From Elephas maximus indicus (taxonomy: Eukaryota; Chordata; Mammalia; Proboscidea; Elephantidae): a stretch of 64,000 bases of DNA. The position numbers and the translations under genes were made by a program. The notes beneath the pieces are model-generated. The model had not been told where the DNA came from and ran no database searches. It saw nothing but the letters and a program-made list of their open reading frames with translations. Location: contig NC_064820.1 in assembly GCF_024166365.1 (NCBI RefSeq), positions 143,860,001 to 143,924,000 on the forward strand, given 5' to 3'. Shown here one piece after another: positions 23,580 to 35,080 of the stretch. Each line of letters begins with the position of its first letter. Within the stretch, counting starts at the first letter, position 1.

Positions 23580-24293
23580 GGAGCACCAGACCCTGTGAGG
23601 TTTTTAAGGTCTGCTGAACGTTTTGCCTTGAACAGGAAGGCCTCCTATCATTTGCTGTCCAGTAATACACTTAAGTAAGCCAATACTTAGATCTACTGTA
23701 GGGCAGATGCTAATTAGAAGGCAGTAAGTATGCACATAGTGTCCTGAGCTACTGCAGAAGAAAATCTCATTAAAGAAAAAAGTCTCTGTGATTTTAAAGA
23801 CCAAAATCAGCTGCTCTCCTGATTTCTATCCTCTCATTCCATTGGAACCATACTGGGAATGTCAGTGAGGGTTTTTATAGGTTTTGGAAACTCTTTGGTC
23901 TCTGAACTGTAATTAGCAGTAACTAAAAACTAGAAACTACAGACCTCAAACAGCCTGCCTTGCTACCTGGAAGACTAAATGTAGATGTCTTTAATATACT
24001 TCGTATGTTCTTAATATTTGAGGAGAATATTTTGAATCTGTGGGTTTTATTTTTTCAAGCTTATTTTACAAATTCCTTTTCTATGGATAATAGATTGTTG
24101 TGGATAGACAAACTTAAGGCATTTTGCCATTTGGTAATGAAACAAAGTGTAGGGAATTTAGGAAAGTACTATTGTCTAAACACAACAAACCAAAATAAAC
24201 TCATGTCTAATGTATCCAATGGTCAGTCAAAGACTTTGTACTGCTACCAAAATTGCCAAATAATTTTAATAAAACTGGATTTGAACACAGTTT
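23580..24293 (+). other. CDO1: CDO1 3' UTR
   Basis: About 710 nt from the stop to just past the poly(A) signal. AT-rich, no SINE inside. The end is inferred from the hexamer at 24268. Confidence 0.65.
24268..24273 (+). terminator. CDO1: CDO1 poly(A) signal AATAAA
   Basis: Canonical hexamer, with a T/G-rich stretch ('cagtttgacttgtctttcc') about 15-35 bases downstream. Confidence 0.7.
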
Positions 24294-24357
24294 GACTTGT
24301 CTTTCCGATTAACATAAGAATTTCATGTAAATCAAAAATTCTTTTTTTTTCACCATC

Positions 24358-24524
24358 AGAGCCCTGGTTGCACAGTGGTTAAGAGCTCAGGCTGCTAACC
24401 AAAGGGCGGCAGTTTGAATCCACCAGGTGCTCCTTGGAAACCCTATAGGGCAGTTCTACTCTATCCTATAGGGTCACCATGAGTAGGAATCAAGTCTATA
24501 GCAGTGATTTGTTTGTTTTGGTTT
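24358..24524 (+). mobile_element. Afrotherian SINE just downstream of CDO1
   Basis: Short subtype, 'agagccctggttgcacagtgg' to 'ttgtttgttttggtttcc', starting about 65 bases after the likely cleavage site. Confidence 0.9.
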
Positions 24525-25100
24525 CCAAAAGCACTTTTGGAAAAGCTTTTGTGAAATAATGTGAGAGGGTCAAAAAATGCCTTTAAAAGAAATTTACCTT
24601 TTTTGGGCTTCAGTTGTGTTCACTAATTAGGCCACAGATATTAACCTGAGGGACTCTGATCCTACTGTGGCCCACACACATGATCAGGTTAGCCTGCAAA
24701 GTGTGTGTGTGTAAATATGAACTGGCTTCCAACATTTAAAAACTGAAGATATCATGGAAAATGATATGTTTCTCTTGTTTATTACCTGCAAAGCCCACAC
24801 AGTCGTATGAGTTTACTGCCCCTGTTTTAGGCGATTTTCCTAGGAATGTTAAAATCTTGAAGTTTACCATCTCTGGAAACTTAGTTAGAAAGTAAAGTTC
24901 CTTCAAGATAGTTTCTATACAGGTCACTGATTGTATTGCTTATACCATCTCAGAGTATTCTTTACATCTTAAATTTCTCTCATCTTTGAGAAGGATATTA
25001 ACATTATTGAGGACTAACTACATATTAGACATTGTTTTAAGGTGTTTGGATATACTGACAAACTTAATTCTGAAAAACAACCTTATTAATTAGGGTACTG
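24525..25100. other. Unannotated stretch
   Basis: No gene or repeat recognised between the SINE and the MaLR element. Confidence 0.4.
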
Positions 25101-27768
25101 TGTTAGTTTTCTGTTGCTGCTGTAACAAGCTACCATGAACTTAGTGGCTTAAAACAACACAAATTTTTTATCCTATAGTTCTGTAGGTCAGAAGCCTGAC
25201 ATGGGTCTCACGGGGCTAAAATCAAGGCGTTGGCAGGGCTGCATTCCTTTCTGTAGGCTTTTTTACCTAGCTTCTGGAGACTCCCAGCATTCCTTGGCTT
25301 GGGGCCCCTTTCTTCAACGCTGTCAGTGGCCTTCAAGTCCTTCTCATATCTTATTACTCTGATCTGCCCTTCTGCTTCACATTTCTACTTTGAAGAACTC
25401 CTGTGATTAGACAGCCTCTCCATCTCAAGGTTGTATCCTTGATATCTGTAAAGTTCCTTTTGCCATGTAAGTTAGCATATTCATAGATTCTAGTGATTAA
25501 GACCTGGATGTCTTTGGGGGACCATTCTGCCCTCTGGCCCTCAATGATTCATATCCATCACACATGCAAAATAAATTAACCCCATCCCAAGCTTCCCAAA
25601 GTCATAAACCCTTATAGTATCAACATCCAAAATAGCTCAAAAATCCTGTCTAAACCCCAGATCTCATTATCTCAGGTATGGGTGAGGCTCTAATCCCTCC
25701 TGGGACACAATTCCTCTCTATCTGCAGACCTGTGAAACTAAAGAAATAAGGTATCTGCTCCCAGTACATAATGGTGGGACAGGCATAAGATAACACTTAT
25801 AGAAGTTCCTATTCAAAAGGGGAGAAAAAGGAAGGGGAAGGGAGTCCAGTTTTAAGCAATTTCAAAATCCTGCAGGGCAAATTCATTTGATTTCAAGGCC
25901 TTGAAATAATTCTCTGTGATTTGAAGCTCCACCCTCTAAGCCATCCTTCCTTTTTCATGAAGGGTACCATGCATTTGCAGCTGAATAATTTTATGGGCCT
26001 GTTTCCTGCCTGTAGAATGTTGGGGGTCTGGCTGCCTTTCATTTCATCTACTGTGTTATTTTTAGTCAAAGCTGGCAGTGTTTCTGCTGATACAAAGTTC
26101 CCAAGAACCTTACTGGTTTCCCACATATATCACAAGGATTCACTCCATTAGACAAGAGGTTCGTCCACAGATTTTTCCTAAATGGTCTCATATTTATTTT
26201 TGGTTTTTGCTAAGATGGCTGAGAGACAACATTCTTAACCCTTTGGTGACCCAGTTATTTTCTGCTTCGAATTTTTTGTTGATACCATGTGTTTTCATTA
26301 ATGGAAGCATACTGAGTCATTGAGTGTATCTGAATTTTTGGTAGGTAGTATGGATTTCTTTTTCTCTTGCCCTCTCCCACAGCCTACCCTAAGTGTTTAA
26401 TGGTATATATATGAAGTACCACTAACTATATCCCAGAGTCCCCACTGGAGTACATATGTGTAACAAAATTTTTCAAAATTTCTATTTTTCCTACCAAAAA
26501 TTCAGATACCTTATACAATACCCTGTAAAAACAGTAGTTTGTACCACATGCCCATTTCTTCTATTTCAGAGTCATAAAGGCCCCTGCCTTATGGCAGCAC
26601 ACCCTGTCAGTGGTATAGCAGCTTCCCAATAACCCCCAAAGACTGAAAAAGTTCATTGTCATTATACGTACCACTGAGTACGAAAGGGTTAACCCTTTCT
26701 AGATGCTTTCTGGTTTGCTTAAGAGGAGCTGTGACTCATACCTTAATCTCTCCAAAGAGCCTTTACTCTGACCTTTTGATCTTTCTGAGATATAAAAGGT
26801 GGTAGGGTTTTCCTGACAGTAAATTTTAGCCTCTGTTAGAATCTGAGGATTTCACATCATCAAGTCCTGGTTCCTTTTTGTTTAATAATCCTTCCCTCGA
26901 ATTACCTCTGTCCTCTCGTGTATCACCATAAGCAACAAGAAGAAATCAGGCTACGACTTAACTTGCTTGGAAATCTCAGCTAAATGTCCAATCTCAATCT
27001 TTACAAGTTCTGCTTTCCACAGAACGTCAGGATCAATGTCATTATGTTTTCTGCCATCATATAGCAAGGACACCCTTTCTTCCAGTTTTGAATAATATAT
27101 TCCTCCTTTCCTTCTGAGCCCTCAATAGCAGTACCTTTAATATCCATATTCCTACAATAATTTAGCTATTCTCTAAGGCAGTCTATTTTTTTCTCTACCA
27201 TGCTCCTTATTCCCTTCTCAGTCCTCACTAGCAGTCATTAACATCCATATTTCTAATAAGTCTGTTCAAGAAAACCTAAACTTTTTCTATCAAGCTCCTC
27301 AGAATTCCTCCAGCCTCTGCCCATTGTACAGTTCCAAAGCCATTTCCACAGTTTTTGGTATTTGTAACAACAGCACTCCACTTCCAAGTACCAAATTCTG
27401 TATTTGTTTTCAATTACTGTTGTAACAAAATTACCACAGACTTAGTGACTTAAAATAACACAAATTTGCTGCCTTACAATTCTGTGGGTGAGAAGTCCCA
27501 CATGGACTTCACTGAGTTTAAATCAAGACATCAGCAGTGCTTCATTCCTTTTTGGACACTCTAGAGGAAAACCCTTTTCCTTGCCTTTTCCGATTTATAG
27601 AGGCTACCCGCATTTCTTGGCTCATGGCTCCCTTCCTCTATGTTTAAAGCCAGCAACATTTCATTTCCCTGACCCTTCTTCCATGGTCACATCTTTCTCT
27701 GGCCACAATGTAGAAAGATACTCTACTTTCAAGGACATCTTTGGGGGGCCATTATTCTGTCACCCACA
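25101..27768 (-). mobile_element. MaLR-type LTR retrotransposon with both LTRs, antisense
   Basis: Two related LTRs flank about 1.85 kb: 25101-25548 (3' LTR) and 27399-27768 (5' LTR). Each begins on + with a 'tgt(g/a)tt..gttttc' motif and ends near 'ggggggccatt..tctg'. Directly inside the 5' LTR, the antisense text 'agtaccaaattctg' is the complement of 'cagaatttggtact', the same primer-binding region seen after the 5' LTR of the element at 48190. The internal part has no coding capacity, as expected for MaLR. A 450-bp MITE (26239-26688) is inserted in it. No target duplication was recognised. Confidence 0.7.
26239..26688. mobile_element. piggyBac-like MITE inserted in the MaLR element
   Basis: The 450-bp element begins CCCTTTGGTGACCCAG and ends with the complement of CCCTTTCGTACTCAGT. 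It sits between TTAA at 26235-26238 and TTAA at 26689-26692, the strict piggyBac target. A perfect 20-bp inverted repeat lies inside (26326-26345 and 26490-26509). There is no transposase ORF, so it is non-autonomous. Confidence 0.65.
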
Positions 27769-27869
27769 GGCAGACAAAAAAATTGACCATAAGGAGGTAT
27801 GGGTAGTTATGGAGATGTACAGAGGACAAAGACCAATGCCTCACCATCATTGTTACCATCATCCTAAAT

Positions 27870-27990
27870 AAGAGGAGCTAACATTTATGGTGACACAGTC
27901 TATGCCAAGTTCTCTGTAGGCATCAGCTCACTGAATCCTCACAGAAATTCTAGGGGGCAGCAACTATTATGCTCCCACATCCCTTCCACC
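27870..27990 (+). repeat. MIR SINE
   Basis: 'gaggagctaacatttatgg', 'gtaggcatcagctcactga' and 'cctcacagaaattc' are MIR core blocks. Confidence 0.6.
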
Positions 27991-28078
27991 CATGAGATAA
28001 CAACTATTGTCAGTATGGCATGTATATGTGCTTCTGTATGTATACGTATAACACATATATACACATATACATATACAT

Positions 28079-28273
28079 GGAGTTCCCAGGTTGTGGAAAT
28101 GGTTAAGCATTCGACTACTAGTGAAATATTGGCAATTCAAACCCACCAAGAGTCACCTTGGAAGACAGTCCTCACGATCTGCTTCTGAAAGGTCATGGCC
28201 TTGAAAACCCTATGGAACAGATCTACTCTGCACACATGGGGTCACCAGGAGTTGAAACCAACTCAGGGGCAAC

Positions 28274-28287
<14 letters not shown>
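28079..28287 (+). mobile_element. Afrotherian SINE variant
   Basis: 'ggttaagcattcgactacta' head, 'atctgcttctgaaaggtcat' middle and 'aactaacaacaact' end. It runs directly into a TA repeat. Confidence 0.82.
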
Positions 28288-28324
<37 letters not shown>

Positions 28325-28335
28325 GTATATAGTAT
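28286..28335. repeat. (TA)n microsatellite
   Basis: Alternating TA with a few G interruptions, at the 3' end of the SINE; probably grown from the SINE tail. Confidence 0.9.
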
Positions 28336-28339
28336 TTAT

Positions 28340-28860
28340 ATACAATGTGCATCCATAGAAATATATAATGTTGCTTGGGTGAGGTTTTTTGTTTTTTTCC
28401 ATAAATAGTCTGCACATTTTGTCCTACAGCTTACTTTTCCCCCACTTAACCATATGGGATATTTAAAATGCCCTTCCCCTGTTTTTGTCATGATTTATTC
28501 CAATTAGACTTTAATAGAAGTACACTGATGACCCAGTTTAACAGGGTCCATATTTTTGAGGAAAACCTGCTCAACCATCAGTGACCCAGTGTCTCCAGAA
28601 CCCTTCTTTGTGTCTACAGTTAGCAACTCTAGTTGGAAAGATTGTCCACTAAGTCTCTGACACAATAAAAGCAAACAAAACAATGTCATATAACCAGATG
28701 GGGCTGCAGCAGGCATTGGGTTTCACTTGTGCAGTTTCATCATGCCTCTCTCTGAGGATCGTAAGTTAATTGTCACTAGTCCCAAGGATAAATGGAAATA
28801 TGATAGGTGGAGGGTATGGTATTTCTTGCTGAGAAAACTTCTATTACTGGAGTAAAGCAA
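28340..28860. other. Unannotated stretch
   Basis: No gene or repeat recognised. Confidence 0.4.
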
Positions 28861-28864
28861 GATT

Positions 28865-29110
28865 CAACCACGTGCCAGGCAACATGCATGAGCTTTATAT
28901 ATGGTTTTATAATCTTCATATAACACTAGGGGTTCTTTACATATGATATTTATGATATTTAATTATCAAGCAACCTATGAACAATGTTATTATTCCTTTA
29001 AAGAAGATGCTGAGGCTCAGAGCATGGTTAAGAAAGTTGATGAAAGTTATTCAACCAATGTATTACAGCGGTAAGAGTCAGAATGACTTGGAACCAGGAT
29101 TTTATCCCAA
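28865..29110 (+). repeat. MIR SINE
   Basis: 'cacgtgccaggcaacatgca', 'agatgctgaggctcagagc' and 'ttggaaccaggatttta' in MIR order. Confidence 0.65.
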
Positions 29111-29695
29111 GCAACCTTTCCTCTAAAATTCCTTCTCTTCATACTCAGGCCTTTCAGGGTGAGAGAAGCTTGCTCCACTTCAAAACTTGGTGGCTCCTAT
29201 TATATTAAAAATATATAAATATAGTATATTTTAAATGTTTAATAAATAACATTCTCAACACACACAAATTAGGTAATACTCTATGTGTATTGTACTGTAT
29301 GTACAGTAATGGCAAAATCTAAATTTGAGGACCCTGTGAATGTGAGGTCCTGCCCAAATGGCTGCCCTGGCCACCCTTGCTGTCCTGGCTGCCCAGCCTC
29401 CCTGTCCATCCCTGCTTTCCACTGCCCGTGATGAACAGACGTGCTGCTTTTCCAGGGAGCTCGACGTCCTCTTCTGTCATAAGGTGCCTGCGCACATGGC
29501 AAGGCAGTGATGACATCTAGGGCTCAAACGGACTTTGTAGAATCGAAAGAGAACATTGAGGACCAGAATCATGCCAGTGGCTGAAGGGTGCGTGGGATAT
29601 AAAAGAAAGAAGACAAAGATCTGACATTAGAAGAGGAATGAGCTCCTTGCACAGGAGACAGTGAAAAGCTGAGGTGAAGCTGGGCTCCCATGCCA
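29111..29695. other. Unannotated stretch, locally GC-rich
   Basis: 29340-29480 is more GC-rich than its surroundings, but no exon-like frame, CpG cluster or known repeat can be supported. Confidence 0.35.
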
Positions 29696-29910
29696 TTGCA
29701 AAACTCAATGCCCGCCATGTCTTTTATGATAGAGTTTTGGTGTTGCTGTTCCTTCTGCCTGGAATGCCCTTTTCTTAGCTCTTTACGTGGCTGCTGCGTT
29801 CTTGCCCTTCAGATTTCAGCTCACATGCCATCTCCTCAGAGAGGACTTTCTGGAGAACCCAATCTAAAACCTCCAGGCACTCTCTATCTAATTTTATTGA
29901 AGCACTATCA

Positions 29911-30129
29911 CCAGGGGCAGATTAACCAGTAAGCGAGGTATAAAAATGTATACAGGGGCTTAATTGTGTTCACTTACTAATCTGTAGTGCACAATTCCAC
30001 ATGGGTTTCATATCACAGTTTTAAATCAAAGATGTGATGAAAAACAGATGAAATTGTGCGCTACAGATTACTAAGTAAACACATGTAAACCCGTGTGTAC
30101 TTTGCTTACTGTGTAATTCCTCCGTTTAA
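29911..30129. mobile_element. Palindromic hAT-like MITE inside L2
   Basis: The two halves are long imperfect inverted repeats. 'cttactaatctgtagtgcac' (from 29972) pairs with the stretch at about 30055-30075. 'attaaccagtaagc' (29922 on) pairs with 'gcttactgtgtaat' (30104-30117). Flanks are cactatca (29903-29910) and cactatct (30130-30137), 7 of 8 matching the 8-bp hAT-type duplication. There is no ORF. Confidence 0.6.
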
Positions 30130-30194
30130 CACTATCTGAAAAGTGTTTTTTGTTTTTTTTTTTTGGTCTGTTTCCAATCCTTTATTGTCTAAAT

Positions 30195-30318
30195 CCTAAC
30201 GAGTCCCATGAGGGTCCATCACCACCACCAGTCGCCAGAGCCACCTCTGGGTGGAAGGGATCCTTCAACCTTTCAGGTAGCAGCTGAGCATGTTAACCTT
30301 TTGAATCACCAAAGGCCT
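30195..30318 (-). mobile_element. Afrotherian SINE fragment
   Basis: Antisense 'ccacctctgggtggaaggga' and 'caacctttcaggtagcagc', ending near 'gaatcaccaaaggcctc'. Truncated. Confidence 0.6.
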
Positions 30319-30580
30319 CTCCACCCTAAGGGGAGAGACATTGTTTCATTTACTGCTGTATCCTGAGCACTTAGACTGTGCCCAGCACATAGTGGATGTT
30401 CAATAAGTATCTATGGAATGGATGAGGAAAAAAAATCAATTTCCTTAGTAGTTATTTTGTATTAGTGTGCCCTGATCCTGTGGTCTTTTCTGTGTCACCA
30501 GATTAGGTGCACCATGTTATTTTTATGAAGTATTTTCTTAAGCTACAGGCTTCTTTCATAAGGCTTATGTCAGAAGCATT

Positions 30581-30622
30581 CGGAATCGACTCAATGGCAA
30601 TGAGTTTGGTTTGTTTTTTTTG
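30581..30622 (+). mobile_element. Afrotherian SINE tail fragment
   Basis: 'tcggaatcgactcaatggca' plus a 'ggtttgtttttttt' tail; strongly 5'-truncated. Confidence 0.75.
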
Positions 30623-31259
30623 TAAGTCAGATGCTTATCTTTTGGTGGGAGTTCATTAATCATGTGCTTAGATAAGCTAATTGATGAATAAATATGTTTC
30701 ATAAGAGGGACAGCATTGATTATCCTATTTAAGAATAAGAACCCTATCCTTAGCCTTTTTTCGTTGTTGTTGTTCATAGATTGCTTTGAAAATCTCTGAA
30801 TGCTAAAAAACTTCTCTCCAGGAAGGGCAAGCATGCAACAAATTGGCATACAATTTCAGGAAAGATTCATGGCCCCCCTACAGCACCCTAGCACCCAGAT
30901 TAAACATCTCTGCCATTTATAAACCAAGGTCTGTGAGAAAAGGCGGCTATTTCACATAGTTTTTTGAGGTTAAGAGGGGATTAGCATGCTGGACAACTAG
31001 TTCACATTTTAGAGTTTACAATGGGCTTCTAGGAAACACACAAGGCATGAACTACCTTGTCAGAGGCACGTCCACACATTTCACAAGATCTGCGCTCTCT
31101 TAAGTCACGGAAAAACATTTCAGACTTTCACAACTTTATTTATTCAGCTGGTAGATGTTTTCTTTAAAAAGTATATTCGGGAAAAAAAGTGTTGTGAAAA
31201 AAAGCTTGCATTTGCACATGCATGTTGGAATAGGTTAAAACACAGGGATCATAGAAAAT
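30623..31259. other. Unannotated stretch
   Basis: No gene or repeat recognised. Confidence 0.4.
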
Positions 31260-31592
31260 GCAAAATGTGTGAAAAGCATATGGTAAAAAGTCCCCCTCCC
31301 ATTCCTATCCCCAGGCACTCAGTTTCCCTCTCCAAAGGTAACCAGTATTTACCATTTGCTTGTGTTTCCTCACCCTCCCCTCCCCCCCCCCCCATTTTTT
31401 ATATACAAGGTAGCATTCTACAGTCAGTACTGGCACTTGCAGCATGAGCTTTCCGTACCAGAATATAAACAGGCCTTTCACCCTTTTGTACTGACAACTG
31501 CATAATATTCCATCGTATGAATGTACCATAGTCTGTTTAACCACTCCTCTATTGATGGAATTTTATTAGGTTATTTCCAAATAACTCCGCAC
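31260..31592 (-). repeat. Old L1 (L1M-type) fragment
   Basis: 'cataatattccatcgtatga' and 'ccactcctctattgatgg' are the antisense of the L1 segment just after the ORF2 end. A C-run lies at about 31383-31394. Confidence 0.6.
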
Positions 31593-31596
31593 AATG

Positions 31597-31658
31597 TCCT
31601 ATAGGGTTGTTATGAGTTGGAACCAACTGGACGGCACTGGGTTTGGTTTTGGTTTTTA
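31597..31658 (+). mobile_element. Afrotherian SINE tail fragment
   Basis: 'gtcctatagggttgttatga' through 'ggtttggttttggttttt'. Confidence 0.8.
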
Positions 31659-32275
31659 AGTCACCTTGTACGTATGTCATTTCACACTTAATCATTTGAC
31701 ATATTTACCACTAAACAAACAAACAACTCAGGCCAAGGAAATGAGATAACAACAGAAGGCTTTGGAAGTGGCCCTTGGCTGAAAATTCTTCCTGTAGTGT
31801 AGAACCCGTCACCTGCTACCCTCCCTCTTCAGCCACTTCTACTCAGCTCATTGGTCCACTGCATTCATGAGCATCCCACAATCTGTCAAAAGTTTACTCA
31901 CAGAGAGATTACACATTGCAACAAGAAAGGCCAAGGAAAGTCCACCTAGGAGTAAATTCTAATAATCTAGTCATGGTCAGTTCAGAATTCCATCCCAATC
32001 TCTGCGGGAGAGTTGATGCCTTTCTGACCTTTGTTTGTCCTTTTTATCACTGAGCTCTTCCTGTGATTGAAGATGTGAGAGCTTTATGTGCTGTAGGAAA
32101 ACATACCTCACATGTTGCTTATTGAGAAATATTTTCTTTCTCAAGTAATTCAAAAAGGGACATAAAGAGTCTGGGAGAGACAGATGTACTCAATATGATT
32201 TAAGCCACAGTCAGTAGTCTGAGGGGCTTTCTTATATAAACTCAAGGCAATGGCCAGCTGGTTTAAATATCTCTT
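31659..32275. other. Unannotated stretch
   Basis: No gene or repeat recognised. Confidence 0.4.
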
Positions 32276-32346
32276 TCCTTGGAAACTATGGGGCAGTTCT
32301 ACTCTGTCCTATAGGGTCGCTATGAGTTGGGCACTGGGTTTTTTTA
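32276..32346 (+). mobile_element. Afrotherian SINE 3' half
   Basis: 'cttggaaactatggggcagt' to 'gctatgagttgggcactggg'; lacks the 'gactcgacggc' block through a small deletion. Confidence 0.82.
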
Positions 32347-33746
32347 AATCTAGAACCATACATTATAGTGATACATAACCTAAAAAAGCACCGCCAGAAT
32401 AGTTGATTGCACATGATAGGTGGAAATATCATAGAACTAGGAAATAATCTAACGTGACTGAAGACTGGTCAGCCTTTGATGCCAAGAACCTCCCTAGGCA
32501 TGTCATAACATGAAGAAAAAATTTAATTACAACAGTGGATCACTTCGATACATCTTTTTAGTGAAAGCCATATAATTATAATGAGTTTTTAATAATGTTC
32601 ATCTGACTGATAAATAAAAAATAATGACACTCGTGGAATCATGAAGATGAAAATGAAGAAACTGAGGCAGGTGAGGTTAACCAATGTATCTGAGCAATGT
32701 TGTACTGGCATAGGCTGGTATAGGCCAATGGGAACTGATTAAGAATTTTACAAGTCAGTTGGTAGATTGAAATTGGCCATGGTGGAAGCATTTTATCATG
32801 AAAATCAGTAAATGCTATAAATTAGAGCTTTTTTTTTTCTTCCCCAGAGAGCCCGTTGTCAAATATTTGCCAGCATATCATTGTATTGAAGATTATTCAG
32901 CCAATTCAAAGCACAGATTTGCCTGGACTATTTAAATACACTTTTTTTGTCCTGTCATTTTTATTGGGCTTTAGATTTTAAAAGCACTTTTGCATATGTG
33001 GATATATCATTATCACTTCAGAGAAATCCTTTAACGCAAGATGGGAATTCTATCCCTGCCATTTCAAAGATGAGGACACTTAGGCACACGTAGGCGAAAT
33101 GTTTTGACCAAAAGCACACAGCTGCGTAATGGAATAACCAAAATAGACGTAGGTTCTGCCCAGGGCACACTGAAACTTTTGCAAAAGAAAAAAAAAAACT
33201 ATTAAGAAGGGACAGAAAGTCAACAATGTGGTCAAAGCAATGGTGACATTCCTGTCTGAAATCTATCAGCTGGCTCCTGATCTCAGTTTAAAAAAAAAAA
33301 AATACACAGGAGGAACTCAGACTGGATCAGACATTGAAGAGTCTCATTTTTTCTGAGTAGACCCAATTAATCATTATGGCATATCAAAGGCTGGGACTGG
33401 GCTATGCTTTATTCCTATTTATTTCCTAGGGTACAGATTATGAACTTTGGGACTGTGTTCGTAGTTATACCCCATGGCACCGTACCAGTATTCCAGATTG
33501 TTTCAATTAGGGCTCACTCAGTCGCCAAGTGACCATGTGACCCAAACTGACTTGAACAAAAAAAGTTGATGTAACTGTCAAGTCCAGACCATAAGTCAGG
33601 CAAGGGTAGATCCAGGGGTTCAAACAATTTATTAGAACTCTTTCTTTCCACATTTCTTGGTTTTAAAGTCTACCCTTGTGGTTTTAAGATGGCTTCCACC
33701 ACCTCCAGGCTTATCGCACAGCCCTCAATTTCAATTTTGGCAATAC
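32347..33746. other. Intergenic stretch with one MIR
   Basis: A MIR-like piece lies at about 33000-33150 ('gaggacacttaggcacacg', 'agcacacagctgcgtaatgg'). Otherwise nothing recognised. Confidence 0.45.
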
Positions 33747-33911
33747 CAAAAACCAAACTCACTGCCGTTGAGTTGATTCTGACTCATAGCGACCCTATGG
33801 GACAGGGTAGAACTGCTCCGTAGAGTTTCCAAGGAGCACCTGGTGGATTTGAACTGCTGACTTTTTGGTTAGCAACTGTAGCACTTAACAGCGATGCCAC
33901 CAGGGTTTCCA
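33747..33911 (-). mobile_element. Afrotherian SINE (short subtype)
   Basis: Full antisense copy, 'accaaaaaccaaactcactg' to 'gatgccaccagggtttcc'. Confidence 0.9.
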
Positions 33912-34732
33912 TTTGGGGTTATTTCTTCACGCTCTTTCCATAGGAGTTAAGGAATTTAGCTGTTTGGGCTCTGACTGAGTCACCTGCCCATCCCTGACCC
34001 AATGACCATGGTCTAGCCTAAGTCACATGTTTATTTCTGGAGTCAAGGGTGGAACCACTCACCTGACTAAGCAGATTGGGTAGGGAGTAGGGGAGAGGTC
34101 ACCAGGGAAAATCAGAATTCTGTTATGAGAAGAAAGAGGGAAGAGGGGATTAGACGCTGGGCAGACAAAATCAACAGATTTCTGCTACATAGGAGCTCAA
34201 TAGCTATTTCCTGACTGAATGAATAAATGAATGAATAAAGATCCTTGCAACTAAATCACTGTCACCCTTTTACTCCTGATAATACCAATTTGAAAAATGC
34301 AAAACTAGTTGTTTTTCTTTCTCTTCTTTTACTGGTGAAATTTCCAAGACACCCCACCATCCCAAGTACTTACAGATAGTCTCATGGGTGTACCCCAAGA
34401 AAAGCTCCAATATCTAAACATCCTTCATCAACCCTAACAGATATTTGGCTCTGTGTAACAGAATTCAAGTAGGATTTTTCTGATGTCCTGGAATCTAGCT
34501 AAGGCCTAAGGCTGAATTCAGAAGGTGTCAAATACCCTCCTATTCAAAAGAGAATAGACAAAAGTCACTAAGAGCTGAGTCAGGCACTTTTCTTCAGGGC
34601 ATGCTCTCCTAGCAGGAAACCCCACCCCATCAACCCTACCCAGTATATAAGATAAGGCTGAGAAGTTGGAGTCTGCATTGCCATTGTGAGTTATTCAAAT
34701 CCCTTTTACTATAGTTCTCTCAAAGAAGGATA
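33912..34732. other. Unannotated stretch
   Basis: Only a short GAAT-type simple repeat (about 34215-34237) is seen. Confidence 0.4.
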
Positions 34733-35080
34733 CTGGTGGTTCAGTGGTAGAGTTCTCACCTTCCAAGCATGAGGCCCAGGTTTGAATCCCGGTCGATGCA
34801 CCTCATGAGCACCTGCCACTCATCTGTGAGTGGTAGCTTGCATGTTGCTATGACGCTAAATGAACTGTTTTCAGCAGAGCTTCCAGACTAAGACAGAATA
34901 GCAAGAAAGGCCTGGTGATCCACTTCTGAAAATCAGCCAATGAAAACCTTGTGGATAACAAGTCTGATTCATGACCAATCATAGGGATGGCACAGGATAG
35001 GGCAGTGTTTCCTTCCATTGTACATGGCGTTGCCATGGGTCAGGGCCAACTGAAGAGCCAACACAAGAGCAGTTAACAAG
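34733..35080 (+). mobile_element. AfroSINE (long, tRNA-like head)
   Basis: 'ggttcagtggtagagttctc' with 'ccaggtttgaatcccgg' gives clear A- and B-box-like parts. Then 'gcatgttgctatgacgc' and the 'cttccattgtacatggcg' tail block. Confidence 0.88.

Larger units (their letters stand above)
29700..30425 (+). repeat. L2 LINE 3' part, interrupted
   Basis: L2 3' blocks at 29740-29902 ('ccttctgcctggaatgccc') and 30320-30425 ('ctgctgtatcctgagcact', 'gttcaataagtatctatgg') are separated by a palindromic MITE (29911-30129) and a SINE piece (30195-30318). Confidence 0.75.

Noticed and set aside
27488-27871. 127-codon open frame on +
   Set aside because: It lies within the antisense 5' LTR of the MaLR element and its flank.
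29911-30129. microRNA gene
   Set aside because: The hairpin is real in sequence, but its length, terminal repeats and target-like flanks fit a MITE better; no small-RNA evidence is available here.
34733-34810. tRNA gene
   Set aside because: A- and B-box-like parts belong to the tRNA-derived head of an AfroSINE; the same head recurs at 16237, 50637 and 21270 with SINE bodies attached, and no cloverleaf can be closed.
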